Below the pieces are notes generated by a model, which searched no databases, was not told the DNA's origin, and saw only the letters and a program-made list of their open reading frames with translations. A stretch of 64,000 nt of DNA from Corallococcus carmarthensis (GTDB lineage Bacteria; Myxococcota; Myxococcia; Myxococcales; Myxococcaceae). Below are positions 15,651-24,541 of this stretch, piece by piece. Position numbers and translations under genes: made by a program. Position 1 is the stretch's first letter. Every line of letters begins with the position of its first letter. The stretch spans positions 1 to 64,000 of the forward strand of contig NZ_RAWE01000017.1 in the NCBI RefSeq assembly GCF_003611695.1, read 5' to 3'.

Positions 15651-17603
15651 GTGAAGCTGCCAAAGAGGAAGGGCCGGCTGTTCCGGTTGCCGTTCGCGGA
15701 TGCGCCGGAGTCCCGCGCGCGGCTGTGGAAGAGCCTGACGGAGCACGGCCTGTTCGTTCCCGAGGACACGCCGCAGCCCATCGGGACGGAGTTCCCCCTG
15801 CGGGTGGCCTTCCAGGGGGACGGGCCCGCCGTCTCCGGCCGCGTGCGGGTGATGGAGCACGGCGTGTCCGGCTGGGTGCGCGGCTACTTCGTCAAGTTCG
15901 TCGCGCTGGACGCGGACAGCCTTCCGCTGCCCCTGAGCCCTCGCGAACCGCCCGCGCACGCACCGGTGGCGGCAGCTCCCGTGAGCGCGCCCGACAGCGT
16001 TCCCGGGGGGAGCGAGGACACGTGGCGCGAGGAGCCGACGCCGGTGGGCATCCGGCCCCGCTCCACGGTCAGCGGCGTGTCCGCGCTGAATGACTATTCG
16101 CACCTGGAGCTGCTGCACGCGCGCGACCCGGAGGCGTGGCAGGGAGGGCTGCGGCCGTTCGACGCGTTCGGGCCGTACCAGCTGCTCCAGCGGCTGGGCG
16201 CTGGCGGCATGGCGGAGGTGCTGCTCGCGCGGCGCACGATGGCGGAGGGCGTGGACAAGCTGGTGGCGCTCAAGCTGGTGTTCCAGGAGTACGCGCGGCA
16301 CCCGCGCCTGTCGGAGCTGTTCCTCACGGAGGCGCGGCTGAGCGCCACGTTGCAGCACCCCAACGTCATCCAGGTGTTCGACGTGGGCAGCGCGGCGGGC
16401 CGGCCCTTCATGGCCATGGAGTACGTGCACGGACGCAACGGCGCGGACCTGTTGCAGGCGCTGCGGCAGCGCGGCAAGCCGCCGCCGGTGGCGCTCGCGG
16501 TGACGCTGGCCATCGAGCTGTGCAAGGCGCTGGAGTACCTGCATGGGCAGCGCGACCTGGACGGACGTCCGCTGCACCTGGTGCACCGCGATGTGAGCCC
16601 GGGCAACCTGCTCGTGGGCCTGCACGGCGAGGTGAAGCTGGTGGACATGGGGGTGGCGTCCGCCAGCATCGCCAGCGGGAATGATCTGCTGGTGGTGGGC
16701 AAGCGCGCGTACATGGCGCCGGAGCAGGCCGCGGGAGGGCGCCCGGAGCCCGCGTGGGACGTCCACGGCCTGGGGCTGGTGCTCTACGAGCTGCTCACGC
16801 TGCACCGTGCCTCGGAGGTCGCCAGCGGCATGGAGGGGCGGCCCTGGGTGCTGAAGCCGTCCCTCTTCAATCCCCAGGTGCCACCGGAGCTGGAGCAGCT
16901 GGTGCGGTGGGCCACCGCTCCAGAGCCGTCCGCCCGGGCGCCGAGCGCGAAGGTGCTGCGGCAGGCGCTGGAGCGCGTGAGGAGCACGCTGCCTCCGTTC
17001 GACCTGGTGCAGACGATGCACGAGCTGTTCGGCGAATCGCTGGACCGCGCGCGGCATGAGACGGAAGCGCTGATGGGGGTCGCGCGGGGCAAGGACCGGC
17101 CGCATGCGTTCCCGGGAGTCCGCCGGTGGCGCGGCGCCGTGGAGCAGCGCATTCCGGCGGCCGTGAAGCTGGCGGTCGCGCGGCACGGGAGGGCGCTGCG
17201 ATGGGGCGCGCTGACGCTCACCGTCCTCTGCGCGACGGGCGCGGCGTTGATGTGGCCGCTGCATTCCAGGGAGGCGGCGCTGGCCGGGCATCTGTCCCGC
17301 GCGGACCGGCTCATCGCGGTGGCGAAGCTGTCGGGCGCGGGCGAGGACACGGCGCTGGCGCAGTTGCAGGCCGCACGGACGCTGCGGCCCGAGGATCCGC
17401 GCGTGCGCACACGGCTGGCGGCGTTGGCGGATGCGTTCGAGCAGCTGGCGGCGGAGGCCACGCAGCGAGGGGACGTGACGGAGGCGATGGCGCACCTGCG
17501 CGCCGCGCTGGAGGCGGAACCGGAGCGGAGCGCTCCCCGCCTCCGGCTCCGGTTCCTGGAGGAGGAGCTTCGCAAGGCCCCTTCGGGTTGGAGGGTGCGA
17601 TGA
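15651..17603 (+). CDS. Serine/threonine protein kinase with N-terminal PilZ-like domain
   Basis: The 650-residue product has, in order: a PilZ-like beta domain (about 5-90: RLPFADAPESRARLW..., GTEFPLRVAFQGDGPAVSGRVRVMEH), a Pro-rich linker, a Hanks-type kinase (about 176-440), one transmembrane helix near 520-542, and a C-terminal helical, TPR-like tail. Kinase motifs are GAGGMAEV (glycine loop), Lys208 in VALK, HRD at 312-314 and APE at 356-358. The Mg-binding DFG is DMG (332-334), a mild variant. The GTG at 15651 was chosen because GGGGAGG lies seven bases upstream. It overlaps the FecR gene by four bases (ATGA). Confidence 0.88.
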   Translation: MKLPKRKGRLFRLPFADAPESRARLWKSLTEHGLFVPEDTPQPIGTEFPLRVAFQGDGPAVSGRVRVMEHGVSGWVRGYFVKFVALDADSLPLPLSPREPPAHAPVAAAPVSAPDSVPGGSEDTWREEPTPVGIRPRSTVSGVSALNDYSHLELLHARDPEAWQGGLRPFDAFGPYQLLQRLGAGGMAEVLLARRTMAEGVDKLVALKLVFQEYARHPRLSELFLTEARLSATLQHPNVIQVFDVGSAAGRPFMAMEYVHGRNGADLLQALRQRGKPPPVALAVTLAIELCKALEYLHGQRDLDGRPLHLVHRDVSPGNLLVGLHGEVKLVDMGVASASIASGNDLLVVGKRAYMAPEQAAGGRPEPAWDVHGLGLVLYELLTLHRASEVASGMEGRPWVLKPSLFNPQVPPELEQLVRWATAPEPSARAPSAKVLRQALERVRSTLPPFDLVQTMHELFGESLDRARHETEALMGVARGKDRPHAFPGVRRWRGAVEQRIPAAVKLAVARHGRALRWGALTLTVLCATGAALMWPLHSREAALAGHLSRADRLIAVAKLSGAGEDTALAQLQAARTLRPEDPRVRTRLAALADAFEQLAAEATQRGDVTEAMAHLRAALEAEPERSAPRLRLRFLEEELRKAPSGWRVR

Positions 17604-18862
17604 GCATGACCCTTCCGCGTTGGGGCACCCGGGGGTGGGTCGTGCTCCTGATGACCGCGGCGGGCTGTGCACGGACCTCGGAGGAAGAGGGCGCGCCGGA
17701 GTCCGTGGAGCGGGAGCTGTCCGCCATCGTGGCCACCTGCGCCGTCGCGCGCGGGCCTGTCGGCACGATGCGCACCGCGAATGCGTACTGGGAGCCGTTC
17801 GAAGCGGGCGCCACCTTCCGGTCCGGTGACTGGGTGCGCACCGGCCCGGACGCCTCCACGCGCATCGAGCTCCGGGGGGGCGGCCGCATCGAACTGGAGG
17901 AGCGCACCGTGGTGATGGTGGAGCGTCCCGTGCTTCCGGAGGGAGGCGGTTCGGTGGTGGCGCTGGAGTCGGGAACCGCCCGGGGCCTGCTGCCCGAGGA
18001 CGCGCTGCCGGACGGCCCGCTCGTGCTTCGCGGCGACAACGGGCGGCAGGTGGCGCTCACGGTGGGAGCCCATGCCGGCCCCACGGAGTTCCGCGTCACC
18101 CGCACCGCGCGCGGCATGCACCTCAGCGTCTCCCGTGGACGGCTGTTGCTGTCCGAGGGCGCGCACCGCCGGACGCTCGAGGCCGGCAACTGGCTGGACG
18201 TCGCACGCGGCCTGGAGGACTCCGAACACGATGGCCCGCCCTTCCCCACCAGCCTCTCGCCGGGCGTGGACGCGCGCATCGCGTGGAGCCCGGAGCTGCG
18301 CATCCCGCTGAGCTGGAAGCCGCTGGACGGCGCGCGGCGCTACCAGGTGCAGGTGGCGCGCGACCTGGGCTTCACCCGGCGCATCGTGGACACGCAGGTG
18401 GAGGGCCCGGGGTTCACGTTCCTCCCGCCGGAGCCCGGCACGTTCGTCTGGCGTGTGTCCGCGGTGGATGAGGCAGGAGGGCCGGGGGAGTCCGGCTTCG
18501 CCCGCCGCATCTTCGTGGAGCGCCAGCGGCCTCGTGGGCTGCTCGTCACCCCACGGGATGGCTACGAGGCCCCGAGCGACCTGGCCGCCGAGGACCTGGT
18601 CTTCGCGTGGCAGTCCATTGGCGGAGAGCCGCGCTACCGGCTGGTCGTCGCGCGCGACCGGGACCTGCAACACCCGGTGCTGGTGCGCGAGGGCAGTCCG
18701 CAACAGGTGGTGCTGCCCGGCCTGGCCCCCGGCGAGTACTACTGGGGCGTGTACGTGGCGGAGGACCCGCCTGTCCCGCTGTTCCAGAAAGCCCGGAGGC
18801 TGGTGGTGCCCGGAACGCCCGGGCCCCCCGCACGCGACCCGTCCCTCCCCGTGGAGCGCTGA
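17600..18862 (+). CDS. FecR-domain lipoprotein coupled to the Ser/Thr kinase
   Basis: The 420-residue product starts with a lipoprotein signal (LMTAAGCARTSEEE). Residues about 60-200 form a FecR domain: FEAGATFRSGDWVRTGPDASTRIELRGGGRIELEERTVV and a repeat of beta strands ending LEAGNWLDVARG. The C-terminal half holds two Ig/fibronectin-like units, each with WKPLDGARRYQVQVARDLGFTRRI-type strands. FecR domains in the periplasm usually sense and transmit signals to partners. ATGA overlap with the kinase gene suggests that the FecR lipoprotein is the extracytoplasmic partner of the kinase; that is inference. Confidence 0.82.
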   Translation: MSMTLPRWGTRGWVVLLMTAAGCARTSEEEGAPESVERELSAIVATCAVARGPVGTMRTANAYWEPFEAGATFRSGDWVRTGPDASTRIELRGGGRIELEERTVVMVERPVLPEGGGSVVALESGTARGLLPEDALPDGPLVLRGDNGRQVALTVGAHAGPTEFRVTRTARGMHLSVSRGRLLLSEGAHRRTLEAGNWLDVARGLEDSEHDGPPFPTSLSPGVDARIAWSPELRIPLSWKPLDGARRYQVQVARDLGFTRRIVDTQVEGPGFTFLPPEPGTFVWRVSAVDEAGGPGESGFARRIFVERQRPRGLLVTPRDGYEAPSDLAAEDLVFAWQSIGGEPRYRLVVARDRDLQHPVLVREGSPQQVVLPGLAPGEYYWGVYVAEDPPVPLFQKARRLVVPGTPGPPARDPSLPVER

Positions 18863-19060
18863 GGGCCGGCGTCGTCCCGCCACACGCTCGACGCGCTTTC
18901 ACGGACGGCTGACGCGTCATGCACCTCCGCTGACATGTCACACGGCGACGAAGACGACGTGCCGTCGCACGTCCAGGTGCGCGTCTCGTCCAGACAGCCG
19001 GGGCGCATGAACGCGGCATGTCGATTGCTGTCTCACGCCGCACTTGAACCAGGAGGATGC

Positions 19061-19981
19061 ATGCGCTTCATGAGCGGAGTCGTCGTCGCGGTCGGTCTTC
19101 TCGGGTGCGGTGGTTCGGAGGCCGAGCAGGCCCCCTTCGATACAGTGGGTCACACGGACCAGGAGATCGTGGGAGGCATCGAGGCCCGGCCGAACTCCAT
19201 CCCCTGGATTGTCAGCCTCCAGCAGGACGGCAGCCATTTCTGCGGGGGCAGCCTGGTGCGCGTGAGTGACAAGGAGGAGAGCGACATCGTCCTCACCGCG
19301 GCCCATTGCGTCTATGACGGTCTCGTATTCACCACGGCGTCCGCGGGGGCGCATGACCTGTACCACCCCACGTCCACGCAAGTGACAGTCCGGGTGACGA
19401 GGGCCGTCTACCACCCCCAGTACAATCCGGACACGACGCTGAACGACATCGCCGTCCTCAAGCTCGAAAAGCCCATCAAGTTCGACACGACCGTCGCCAG
19501 GGCTTGCGGCCAGTCCTCGGGCATGCGCCCCAACCTGGCCCCTCAGCTCGCGGGCGGCAACACGCGCGTCCCTGTCTGCCTCCCAGCCTCCGGGGAGCGC
19601 ATCGCTGCAAACACGATGGCGACGGTCGCGGGCTGGGGCCTGACCCGGGAGGGTGGCTACGACACGTCCAGCCTCTTGCTGCAGGTGGGAGTCCCCGTCC
19701 TCAGACATCAGGACGTCGCCAATAGCTACGCGACCCAAGGAATCAGCATCAACGAAAATGCCATGTTCGGGGCTGGGTATGCGAAGGGGGGCAAGGACGC
19801 ATGCCAGGGCGACAGCGGCGGGCCGCTCGTCGTCCAAGGCCCCCAAGGCTACGTGCTCCAGGGCATCGTGAGCTTCGGGGTGGGCTGTGCGCGGGCAGGG
19901 CTGCCCGGCATCTACACGCGGGTCTCCAACTACATCCCGTGGATCAACACGCAGATCCGGAGCCTCAGCGCCGTCCGGTAG
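19061..19981 (+). CDS. Trypsin-like serine protease (S1), lipoprotein
   Basis: The 306-residue product has a lipoprotein signal (VVVAVGLLGCGG) and a propeptide ending at IVGG, the usual activation cleavage point of chymotrypsin-like zymogens. The catalytic triad is visible: His in LTAAHCVYDG, Asp in LNDIAVLKLEK, Ser in CQGDSGGPLVV. Cys pairs around CGGSLV...AAHC and DACQGDSGG match the family. AGGAGG lies four bases before the ATG at 19061. It is a surface-attached protease, probably for prey or matrix protein degradation. No immediate partner gene is evident. Confidence 0.93.
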   Translation: MRFMSGVVVAVGLLGCGGSEAEQAPFDTVGHTDQEIVGGIEARPNSIPWIVSLQQDGSHFCGGSLVRVSDKEESDIVLTAAHCVYDGLVFTTASAGAHDLYHPTSTQVTVRVTRAVYHPQYNPDTTLNDIAVLKLEKPIKFDTTVARACGQSSGMRPNLAPQLAGGNTRVPVCLPASGERIAANTMATVAGWGLTREGGYDTSSLLLQVGVPVLRHQDVANSYATQGISINENAMFGAGYAKGGKDACQGDSGGPLVVQGPQGYVLQGIVSFGVGCARAGLPGIYTRVSNYIPWINTQIRSLSAVR

Positions 19982-20112
19982 GGCTGCCAGCATTTGATGG
20001 ACACCGCTGTGCCTTGAGCCAGCAGGAGGCTGACGCGGCCCGTATGATGGCCGCCGTGTAACGGGCCCGTCCGCCGCGAGGCTCCGGTGCCCTTCCCGCC
20101 CTGGGTGAACGC

Positions 20113-21072
20113 ATGTCCGTGGCTCTTGGAGTCCTTGCTGGCGCCGCCGTCCTCGTGCTGGCCGCGCGCTGGTGGTTGATGAACCGGGTGGGCGCCCCCA
20201 GCGCGAGCGAACCCTTTGACGGACATGTCTACCGGGTGGGCAAGGCCGTCATCGCCGAACGGCGCTGCGAGCAGCCGCGCGCCACGGTCATCGTCATGCA
20301 CGGCTTCGTGGCCGACATGCGCTACTTCACGCACCACTACCGCGAGCCCGGCCTCCAGCTCATCCTGCTGACGAGCTGCGACTACCACCTGCCCATCACC
20401 GGTCCCCGCGAGGAACCGGCCGCCTGGGCGAAGGTGCCGGCCGAACCCGAGGGCACCATTGCCCACGATGCCGCCGTGCTGGTGCAGGCCCTGGAGCACC
20501 TGCCCCGGACGGACGTCGTGCGCGTCCATGGGCATTCGCGCGGAGGCGCCGTGGTCCTGGAGGCCGCGAAGCTGCGGCCGGACCTCTTCGAGCGCGTGGA
20601 GGTGGTGCTGGAGGCGCCCGTGCTCCCGCAGGCCCGCCCCTACCGGAGCCTGACGCCTTCGCAGCTCTGGTTGCTGCCGTTCCTCATCCCGTTGTGGCGG
20701 CTCGCGCCCATCGCCCGGCACAACCGGGGCGCCTGGGGGCCGCTGGAGAATGCTCGCAAGCGAGAGCTCATCATGGCCTTCCCGTTCAACCCGAAGCGGG
20801 TGGCGACGATGATGGCCAACCTGCGGGACATCGAGGCCTGGAGCCAGACGCGCGACGCGTCCCTGTTCGGCAACGTGCGGCGCGGCACGGTGCTCGTCCC
20901 GGGGAAGGACCGGGTGCTGGAGTCCGCGTCCATGCGGGAGAGTGCCTGGCGCGCGAAGCCCGGGCTGGACGTGGTGGAGCTGGACGGGTGCAGCCACTTC
21001 GTCCTGTGGGACCGCCCCGATGCGCTGCCCGTGCTGGCGCTCGCCTCGGAACGGCCCACCGGGAACGGGTGA
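20113..21072 (+). CDS. Alpha/beta-hydrolase, membrane-anchored
   Basis: The 319-residue product has one N-terminal hydrophobic helix (ALGVLAGAAVLVLAARWWL). An alpha/beta-hydrolase core follows: VIVMHGFVADMRYF (oxyanion HG), VHGHSRGGAVVLEAA (Ser nucleophile elbow GHSRG), an Asp in the VLVPGKDRVLES strand and His in DGCSHFVLWD. The substrate is unknown; the HGF...D pattern suggests an esterase or lipase-like enzyme. It ends 19 bases before the MshEN protein gene ends (convergent). No operon partner on its strand. Confidence 0.85.
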   Translation: MSVALGVLAGAAVLVLAARWWLMNRVGAPSASEPFDGHVYRVGKAVIAERRCEQPRATVIVMHGFVADMRYFTHHYREPGLQLILLTSCDYHLPITGPREEPAAWAKVPAEPEGTIAHDAAVLVQALEHLPRTDVVRVHGHSRGGAVVLEAAKLRPDLFERVEVVLEAPVLPQARPYRSLTPSQLWLLPFLIPLWRLAPIARHNRGAWGPLENARKRELIMAFPFNPKRVATMMANLRDIEAWSQTRDASLFGNVRRGTVLVPGKDRVLESASMRESAWRAKPGLDVVELDGCSHFVLWDRPDALPVLALASERPTGNG

Positions 21073-21091
21073 GCATTCGCGAGGGCTGGCG

Positions 21092-22708
21092 CTACGCGCT
21101 CTTGCGCCGCCGCATCATCGCTTCGTACGAACGGCCCACGCCCTGCGAAAGGATGAGCAGTTCGCCCACGTCCGGCGGCGTGAACTGCTCCGGTCCATTG
21201 TCCACGTAGAGCAGGTGGACCACCTTGCCGCGCACGAGCAGCGGCAGGATGACCGCCGTCGTGGGGAAGCCGCCGCCGAGCAGCCGGTAGAACATGCCCA
21301 TCGCCGCGTCGCGCTTCACCGGACCGACGTAGTGGGAGCGCAGGTCGCGCACCAGGCGGAAGGTGCTCTGGTCGCGCAGCGGCACGCCGATGCGGCGGAC
21401 CCCTTCGTCGCTCACGCCCTGCCCCATGCCGTGCCAGCCGGTGACGAGGTTGCCCTGCACGGACAGCAGCAGGCAGCGGCGCCACTTGCCCATCGCGAAG
21501 CGGAGCACCGTGCGGGCCACGTCCTCGCGGTCCGAGCTGCGCGCCAGTTCCGCCTGGGCCTCCGGGAACGTGAGCGGCGTCGGAGGCGGTGCCGCCGGCT
21601 TCGCGGCCACGGGCGGGCTCGCGGCGGTCCCCGGGGGAATCGCTCCCGTCACGCCGGCCTGGGCCGCGACTTGCGTGGACACACCCTGCGCTCCGGCCTG
21701 CGCCGCGACCTGGGCGGGCACTCCCTGCGCTCCCGTCTGACCCGCGAGATGAGCAGGCACTCCCTGCGCTCCGGCCTGCGCCGCGAGATGCGCGGGCACG
21801 CCTTGAGCCGCGACCTGGGCGGAGACTCCGTGCGCACCGGCTTGCGCCGCGACTTGCGCGGGCACTCCCTGCGTCGCCGCGCCCTGCCCCGCGGGACTCG
21901 CGGCACGGGCCGCCGCCTGCGCGGGCACTCCCTGCACCGGCACGGGGGGCGCCATGTGCGCGGGGATGTCCACTCGCGGAGCCATGGGCTTCTGGGCCGC
22001 GGGCGGCACGGGCGCGCGCTGCGCCGGAACAGCCGCTGGCATCGCGGGCCGGCCCTGGGGCGGCGCGGCCACGGGCGCCTCCAGCACCTCCTCGCCCGTG
22101 ATGATGATCTCCCCTTCCAGCACGTCCGCTTCCGCTTCCGAACCGCCGCGAAGCGCCTGCGCGTAGACGGACTGGAACTCCTCCTCGCTCATCAGGTCCG
22201 GCGGCCGCTCCGCCGCCTTCGCCAGCTCCGCCGCCGCGCCCTTCGGGGGCCTGGGCCGGACCGCGTTCATGTCGATGGCCCGCAGCTGCCGGAACGCCTT
22301 CGCATGCCGCCGGAGCAGCTGGTTCATCCGGAACTCAGGGATGACCACCGGCACCACGCGCTTGCCCGTCTTGAACGCGATGGCGTCCAACGTCGGGAAA
22401 TCATGCGGGTTCACCACCGCGACGCTCAGCCGCGTCGCGTCCGACCGCATCGGCAGGAACTCCTTGTCGTCCGCCTCGTTCGGGTTCACCAGCGCCACGG
22501 CCTTCGGGTCGGGCACCATCTCACCTGACGCGTAGGCGCAGTTGTGCAGCCGGCCCAGCGTCTTCGCCAGGTCCTGCTCGGACAAGAGCCCCAGCTCCAC
22601 CAGGTTGGTCCCCAGCCGGCCGCCGTGGACGACCTGCGACTCCAGCGCCTCCTCCAGCGCCGCCGCCGACACCAGGCCGTCCTTCACGAGCAGTTCACCC
22701 AGGCGCAT
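21092..22708 (-). CDS. MshEN (GspE N-terminal) domain protein with tandem repeats and C-terminal GAF-like domain
   Basis: The 538-residue product begins MRLGELLVKDGLVSAAALEEALESQ, the first half of a GspE/MshE N-terminal domain. The second half follows (LSEQDLAKTLGRLHNCAYAS...), including the nucleotide-loop-like segment DKEFLPMRSDATRLSVAVVNPHD. These domains can bind cyclic di-GMP. Residues about 258-353 are Ala/Pro/Gln-rich and hold about seven copies of a 13-residue unit (GVPAxxAAQAGAQ). The C-terminal 170 residues look GAF-like (GNLVTGWHGMG...LLVRGKVVHLLYVDNG). The ATPase part of GspE is absent. Initiation at 22708 fits the domain; an upstream in-frame start adds 18 unrelated residues. 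Confidence 0.78.
   Translation of the reverse strand: MRLGELLVKDGLVSAAALEEALESQVVHGGRLGTNLVELGLLSEQDLAKTLGRLHNCAYASGEMVPDPKAVALVNPNEADDKEFLPMRSDATRLSVAVVNPHDFPTLDAIAFKTGKRVVPVVIPEFRMNQLLRRHAKAFRQLRAIDMNAVRPRPPKGAAAELAKAAERPPDLMSEEEFQSVYAQALRGGSEAEADVLEGEIIITGEEVLEAPVAAPPQGRPAMPAAVPAQRAPVPPAAQKPMAPRVDIPAHMAPPVPVQGVPAQAAARAASPAGQGAATQGVPAQVAAQAGAHGVSAQVAAQGVPAHLAAQAGAQGVPAHLAGQTGAQGVPAQVAAQAGAQGVSTQVAAQAGVTGAIPPGTAASPPVAAKPAAPPPTPLTFPEAQAELARSSDREDVARTVLRFAMGKWRRCLLLSVQGNLVTGWHGMGQGVSDEGVRRIGVPLRDQSTFRLVRDLRSHYVGPVKRDAAMGMFYRLLGGGFPTTAVILPLLVRGKVVHLLYVDNGPEQFTPPDVGELLILSQGVGRSYEAMMRRRKSA
21651..21935 (-). repeat. Tandem 39-bp-class repeats inside the MshEN gene
   Basis: About seven imperfect copies encode GVPAQVAAQAGAQ-like units; spacing varies (one or two copies are shortened). 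The array keeps reading frame. Such repeats are prone to length change between strains. Confidence 0.75.
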
Positions 22709-22768
22709 GGGGCCCGCTTGTAGCCATGCCCCGTCACCCTCCGCAAGCACCCGGCCGGGCACGCCTCC

Positions 22769-23158
22769 CTAGTCGTCTGGATGGTGGCTCAGCCCCACCC
22801 GGTTGCCCTCCGGGTCCCGCACGTAGAGCGTCCAGCGCGTCTCGTGCTCCAGCGGTACCCCCGCGCGGGCCAAGGTCTCCACCACCCCACCTCGCGCCTC
22901 GCGGGCAATCCGGAACACCAACATCAGCAGCCCCGGCGCCGGATGGCGGAACGGCACCACCTCCGGCATCCCGTCCACCGCCTCGATGGCCAGGAAGGCG
23001 CCCCCGGGGACGCCTACCCAGACGCTCCTCAGGGTGCCGTCCTCCCGCAGGTGGCGCTTCAGTTCCGGAAAGCCCAGCAGGTCGCGATAGAACGCTGTTA
23101 CGCGCTCCACGTCCTTCGCTTGAATGGCCACGTGGTGGAAGCCCTGAACGTCCTTCAT
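22769..23158 (-). CDS. VOC-family (glyoxalase-like) protein
   Basis: The 129-residue product MKDVQGFHHVAIQAKDVERVTAFYRDLLGFPEL is a two-module vicinal-oxygen-chelate protein. The strand pairs end with FLAIEAVDGM...LLMLVFRIAR and TLYVRDPEGNRVGL. His8 or His9 in the first strand and Glu in AIEA are plausible metal ligands, so enzyme activity is possible but its substrate is unknown. The start is 27 bases from the divergent receiver gene start at 23186, so their promoters overlap. Confidence 0.85.
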   Translation of the reverse strand: MKDVQGFHHVAIQAKDVERVTAFYRDLLGFPELKRHLREDGTLRSVWVGVPGGAFLAIEAVDGMPEVVPFRHPAPGLLMLVFRIAREARGGVVETLARAGVPLEHETRWTLYVRDPEGNRVGLSHHPDD

Positions 23159-23185
23159 GGGGTTGATGCTAGGGTCTGGCCGCCC

Positions 23186-24541
23186 ATGGCGCGACTGCTC
23201 ATCGTGGAGGACAACCAGGAACTCGCCTCCCTCATCGCCACGGTGGCGCAGAACCGGGGCCATGAGGCGCTCACCGTCTTCACGGGGGAGTCCGCGCTGG
23301 AAGCGCTGGGGCCCCACTCCCGCTTCGACGCCGCGCTGGTGGACCTGCTGCTGCCGGACATCCGCGGCAGCGAGGTGCTGGGAGCGCTGCGTGCGCACGC
23401 CATCCCCGCCATCGCCGTCAGCGGCGTCTACAAGGGCGACCGCTTCGCCACGGAGGCCACGCAGGTCCACGGCGCCTGCGCCTTCTTCGAGAAGCCCTTT
23501 GAACTGGACGCCGTGCTCGACGCACTGGAAGAGGCCGCGGGCGTGCCGCCCGTGACGCACGGCGAGCTGCTCGACGAGGTGGACCTGCTCGTCCTGGAGG
23601 AGCTGGTCCAGGAGACGCCCTCGGAGGACGAGCCCGCGCTCGAGTCCGTCGGGTCTCCGTCCGAGCCGTCCGAACCGGCGCTCCCCGATGAGACGCCGGA
23701 CGTGTCGGAGGCCCTGCCCCTGCCCTTCGCCCAGCGCGGCGCCGTGTGGACGGAGGCCGCGCCCGCCCCCGCGCGCCAGCGCCGCCAGCTGCCGGAGTGG
23801 TCGCTGGGCGGAGACCTGGCGCACACGTCGATGCCTCGCCTGCTCAACGCCTATTACGAAGCCCGTCACCACGGCGAGCTGAAGCTGCGCCAGGGCACGG
23901 TGCTCAAGGTCGTCTACTTCGAAGCGGGCCGCGTCGTGTACGCCGCCTCCAACCTGGCCCCGGAGCGCTTCGGCCGCTTCTGCCTGCGCAAGGGCGCGCT
24001 CACGGAAGCCCAGCTCGCGGAGGCCGTGGGCTACGCGCGCGAGCATTCGCTGCGCACCGGTGACGCCCTGCTCAAGCGCGGCCTCCTGAGCCCCAAGCAG
24101 CGCCGCCAGCTGCTGGAGGAGCAGGTGAAGGACATCCTCTGGTCCACCTTCACGTGGACGGAGGGCGGCTACGGCTTCAGCCCCATGCGGCCGCAGCGCG
24201 CGGACCTGGTGCCGCTGTCGCTCTTCCCGGGCGACCTCATCCTGGAAGGCGTCACGCGCACGGAGACGCTGGTGGCGCTGCGCCAGCGCATGGCGCCCGG
24301 ACGCCGCCTGTTCCCCGCGGCGGATCCGCCCTACGGCCTGCACGAGCTGAAGCTGGACGGGCCGCAGGCGATGCTGCTCGCGTTCGCGGACGGCACGAAG
24401 ACGGTGGAGGACCTGCTGGCCCTCACCGACCTGTCCGAGCGCGAGGCCCTGGCCACCCTGCGCGGCCTGGAGCTGTCGGGCGTGCTGGAGGAGCGGCAGG
24501 AGACGCCCAACCGCCGCCAGCGCATCAGCTTCGGGCTCTGA
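23186..24541 (+). CDS. Response regulator with receiver and DUF4388 (PatA-type) domain
   Basis: The 451-residue product has a receiver at residues 1-115 with LLIVEDNQ (acidic pocket), ALVDLLLPD (phospho-Asp near 53) and AFFEKPF (Lys). After an acidic linker, residues about 205-440 form a DUF4388/PatA-like module: LGGDLAHTSMPRLLNAYYEARHHGELKLRQG...VYFEAGRVVYAASN, with a winged-helix tail (DGTKTVEDLLALTDLSEREALATLRGL). Such proteins are typical of myxobacteria and lack a known DNA-binding output. The last 17 coding bases overlap the convergent MYXO-CTERM gene end. Confidence 0.88.
   Translation: MARLLIVEDNQELASLIATVAQNRGHEALTVFTGESALEALGPHSRFDAALVDLLLPDIRGSEVLGALRAHAIPAIAVSGVYKGDRFATEATQVHGACAFFEKPFELDAVLDALEEAAGVPPVTHGELLDEVDLLVLEELVQETPSEDEPALESVGSPSEPSEPALPDETPDVSEALPLPFAQRGAVWTEAAPAPARQRRQLPEWSLGGDLAHTSMPRLLNAYYEARHHGELKLRQGTVLKVVYFEAGRVVYAASNLAPERFGRFCLRKGALTEAQLAEAVGYAREHSLRTGDALLKRGLLSPKQRRQLLEEQVKDILWSTFTWTEGGYGFSPMRPQRADLVPLSLFPGDLILEGVTRTETLVALRQRMAPGRRLFPAADPPYGLHELKLDGPQAMLLAFADGTKTVEDLLALTDLSEREALATLRGLELSGVLEERQETPNRRQRISFGL

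Noticed and set aside
21651-21935. CRISPR array
   Set aside because: The units are directly tandem and in frame with a coding region; there are no spacers.
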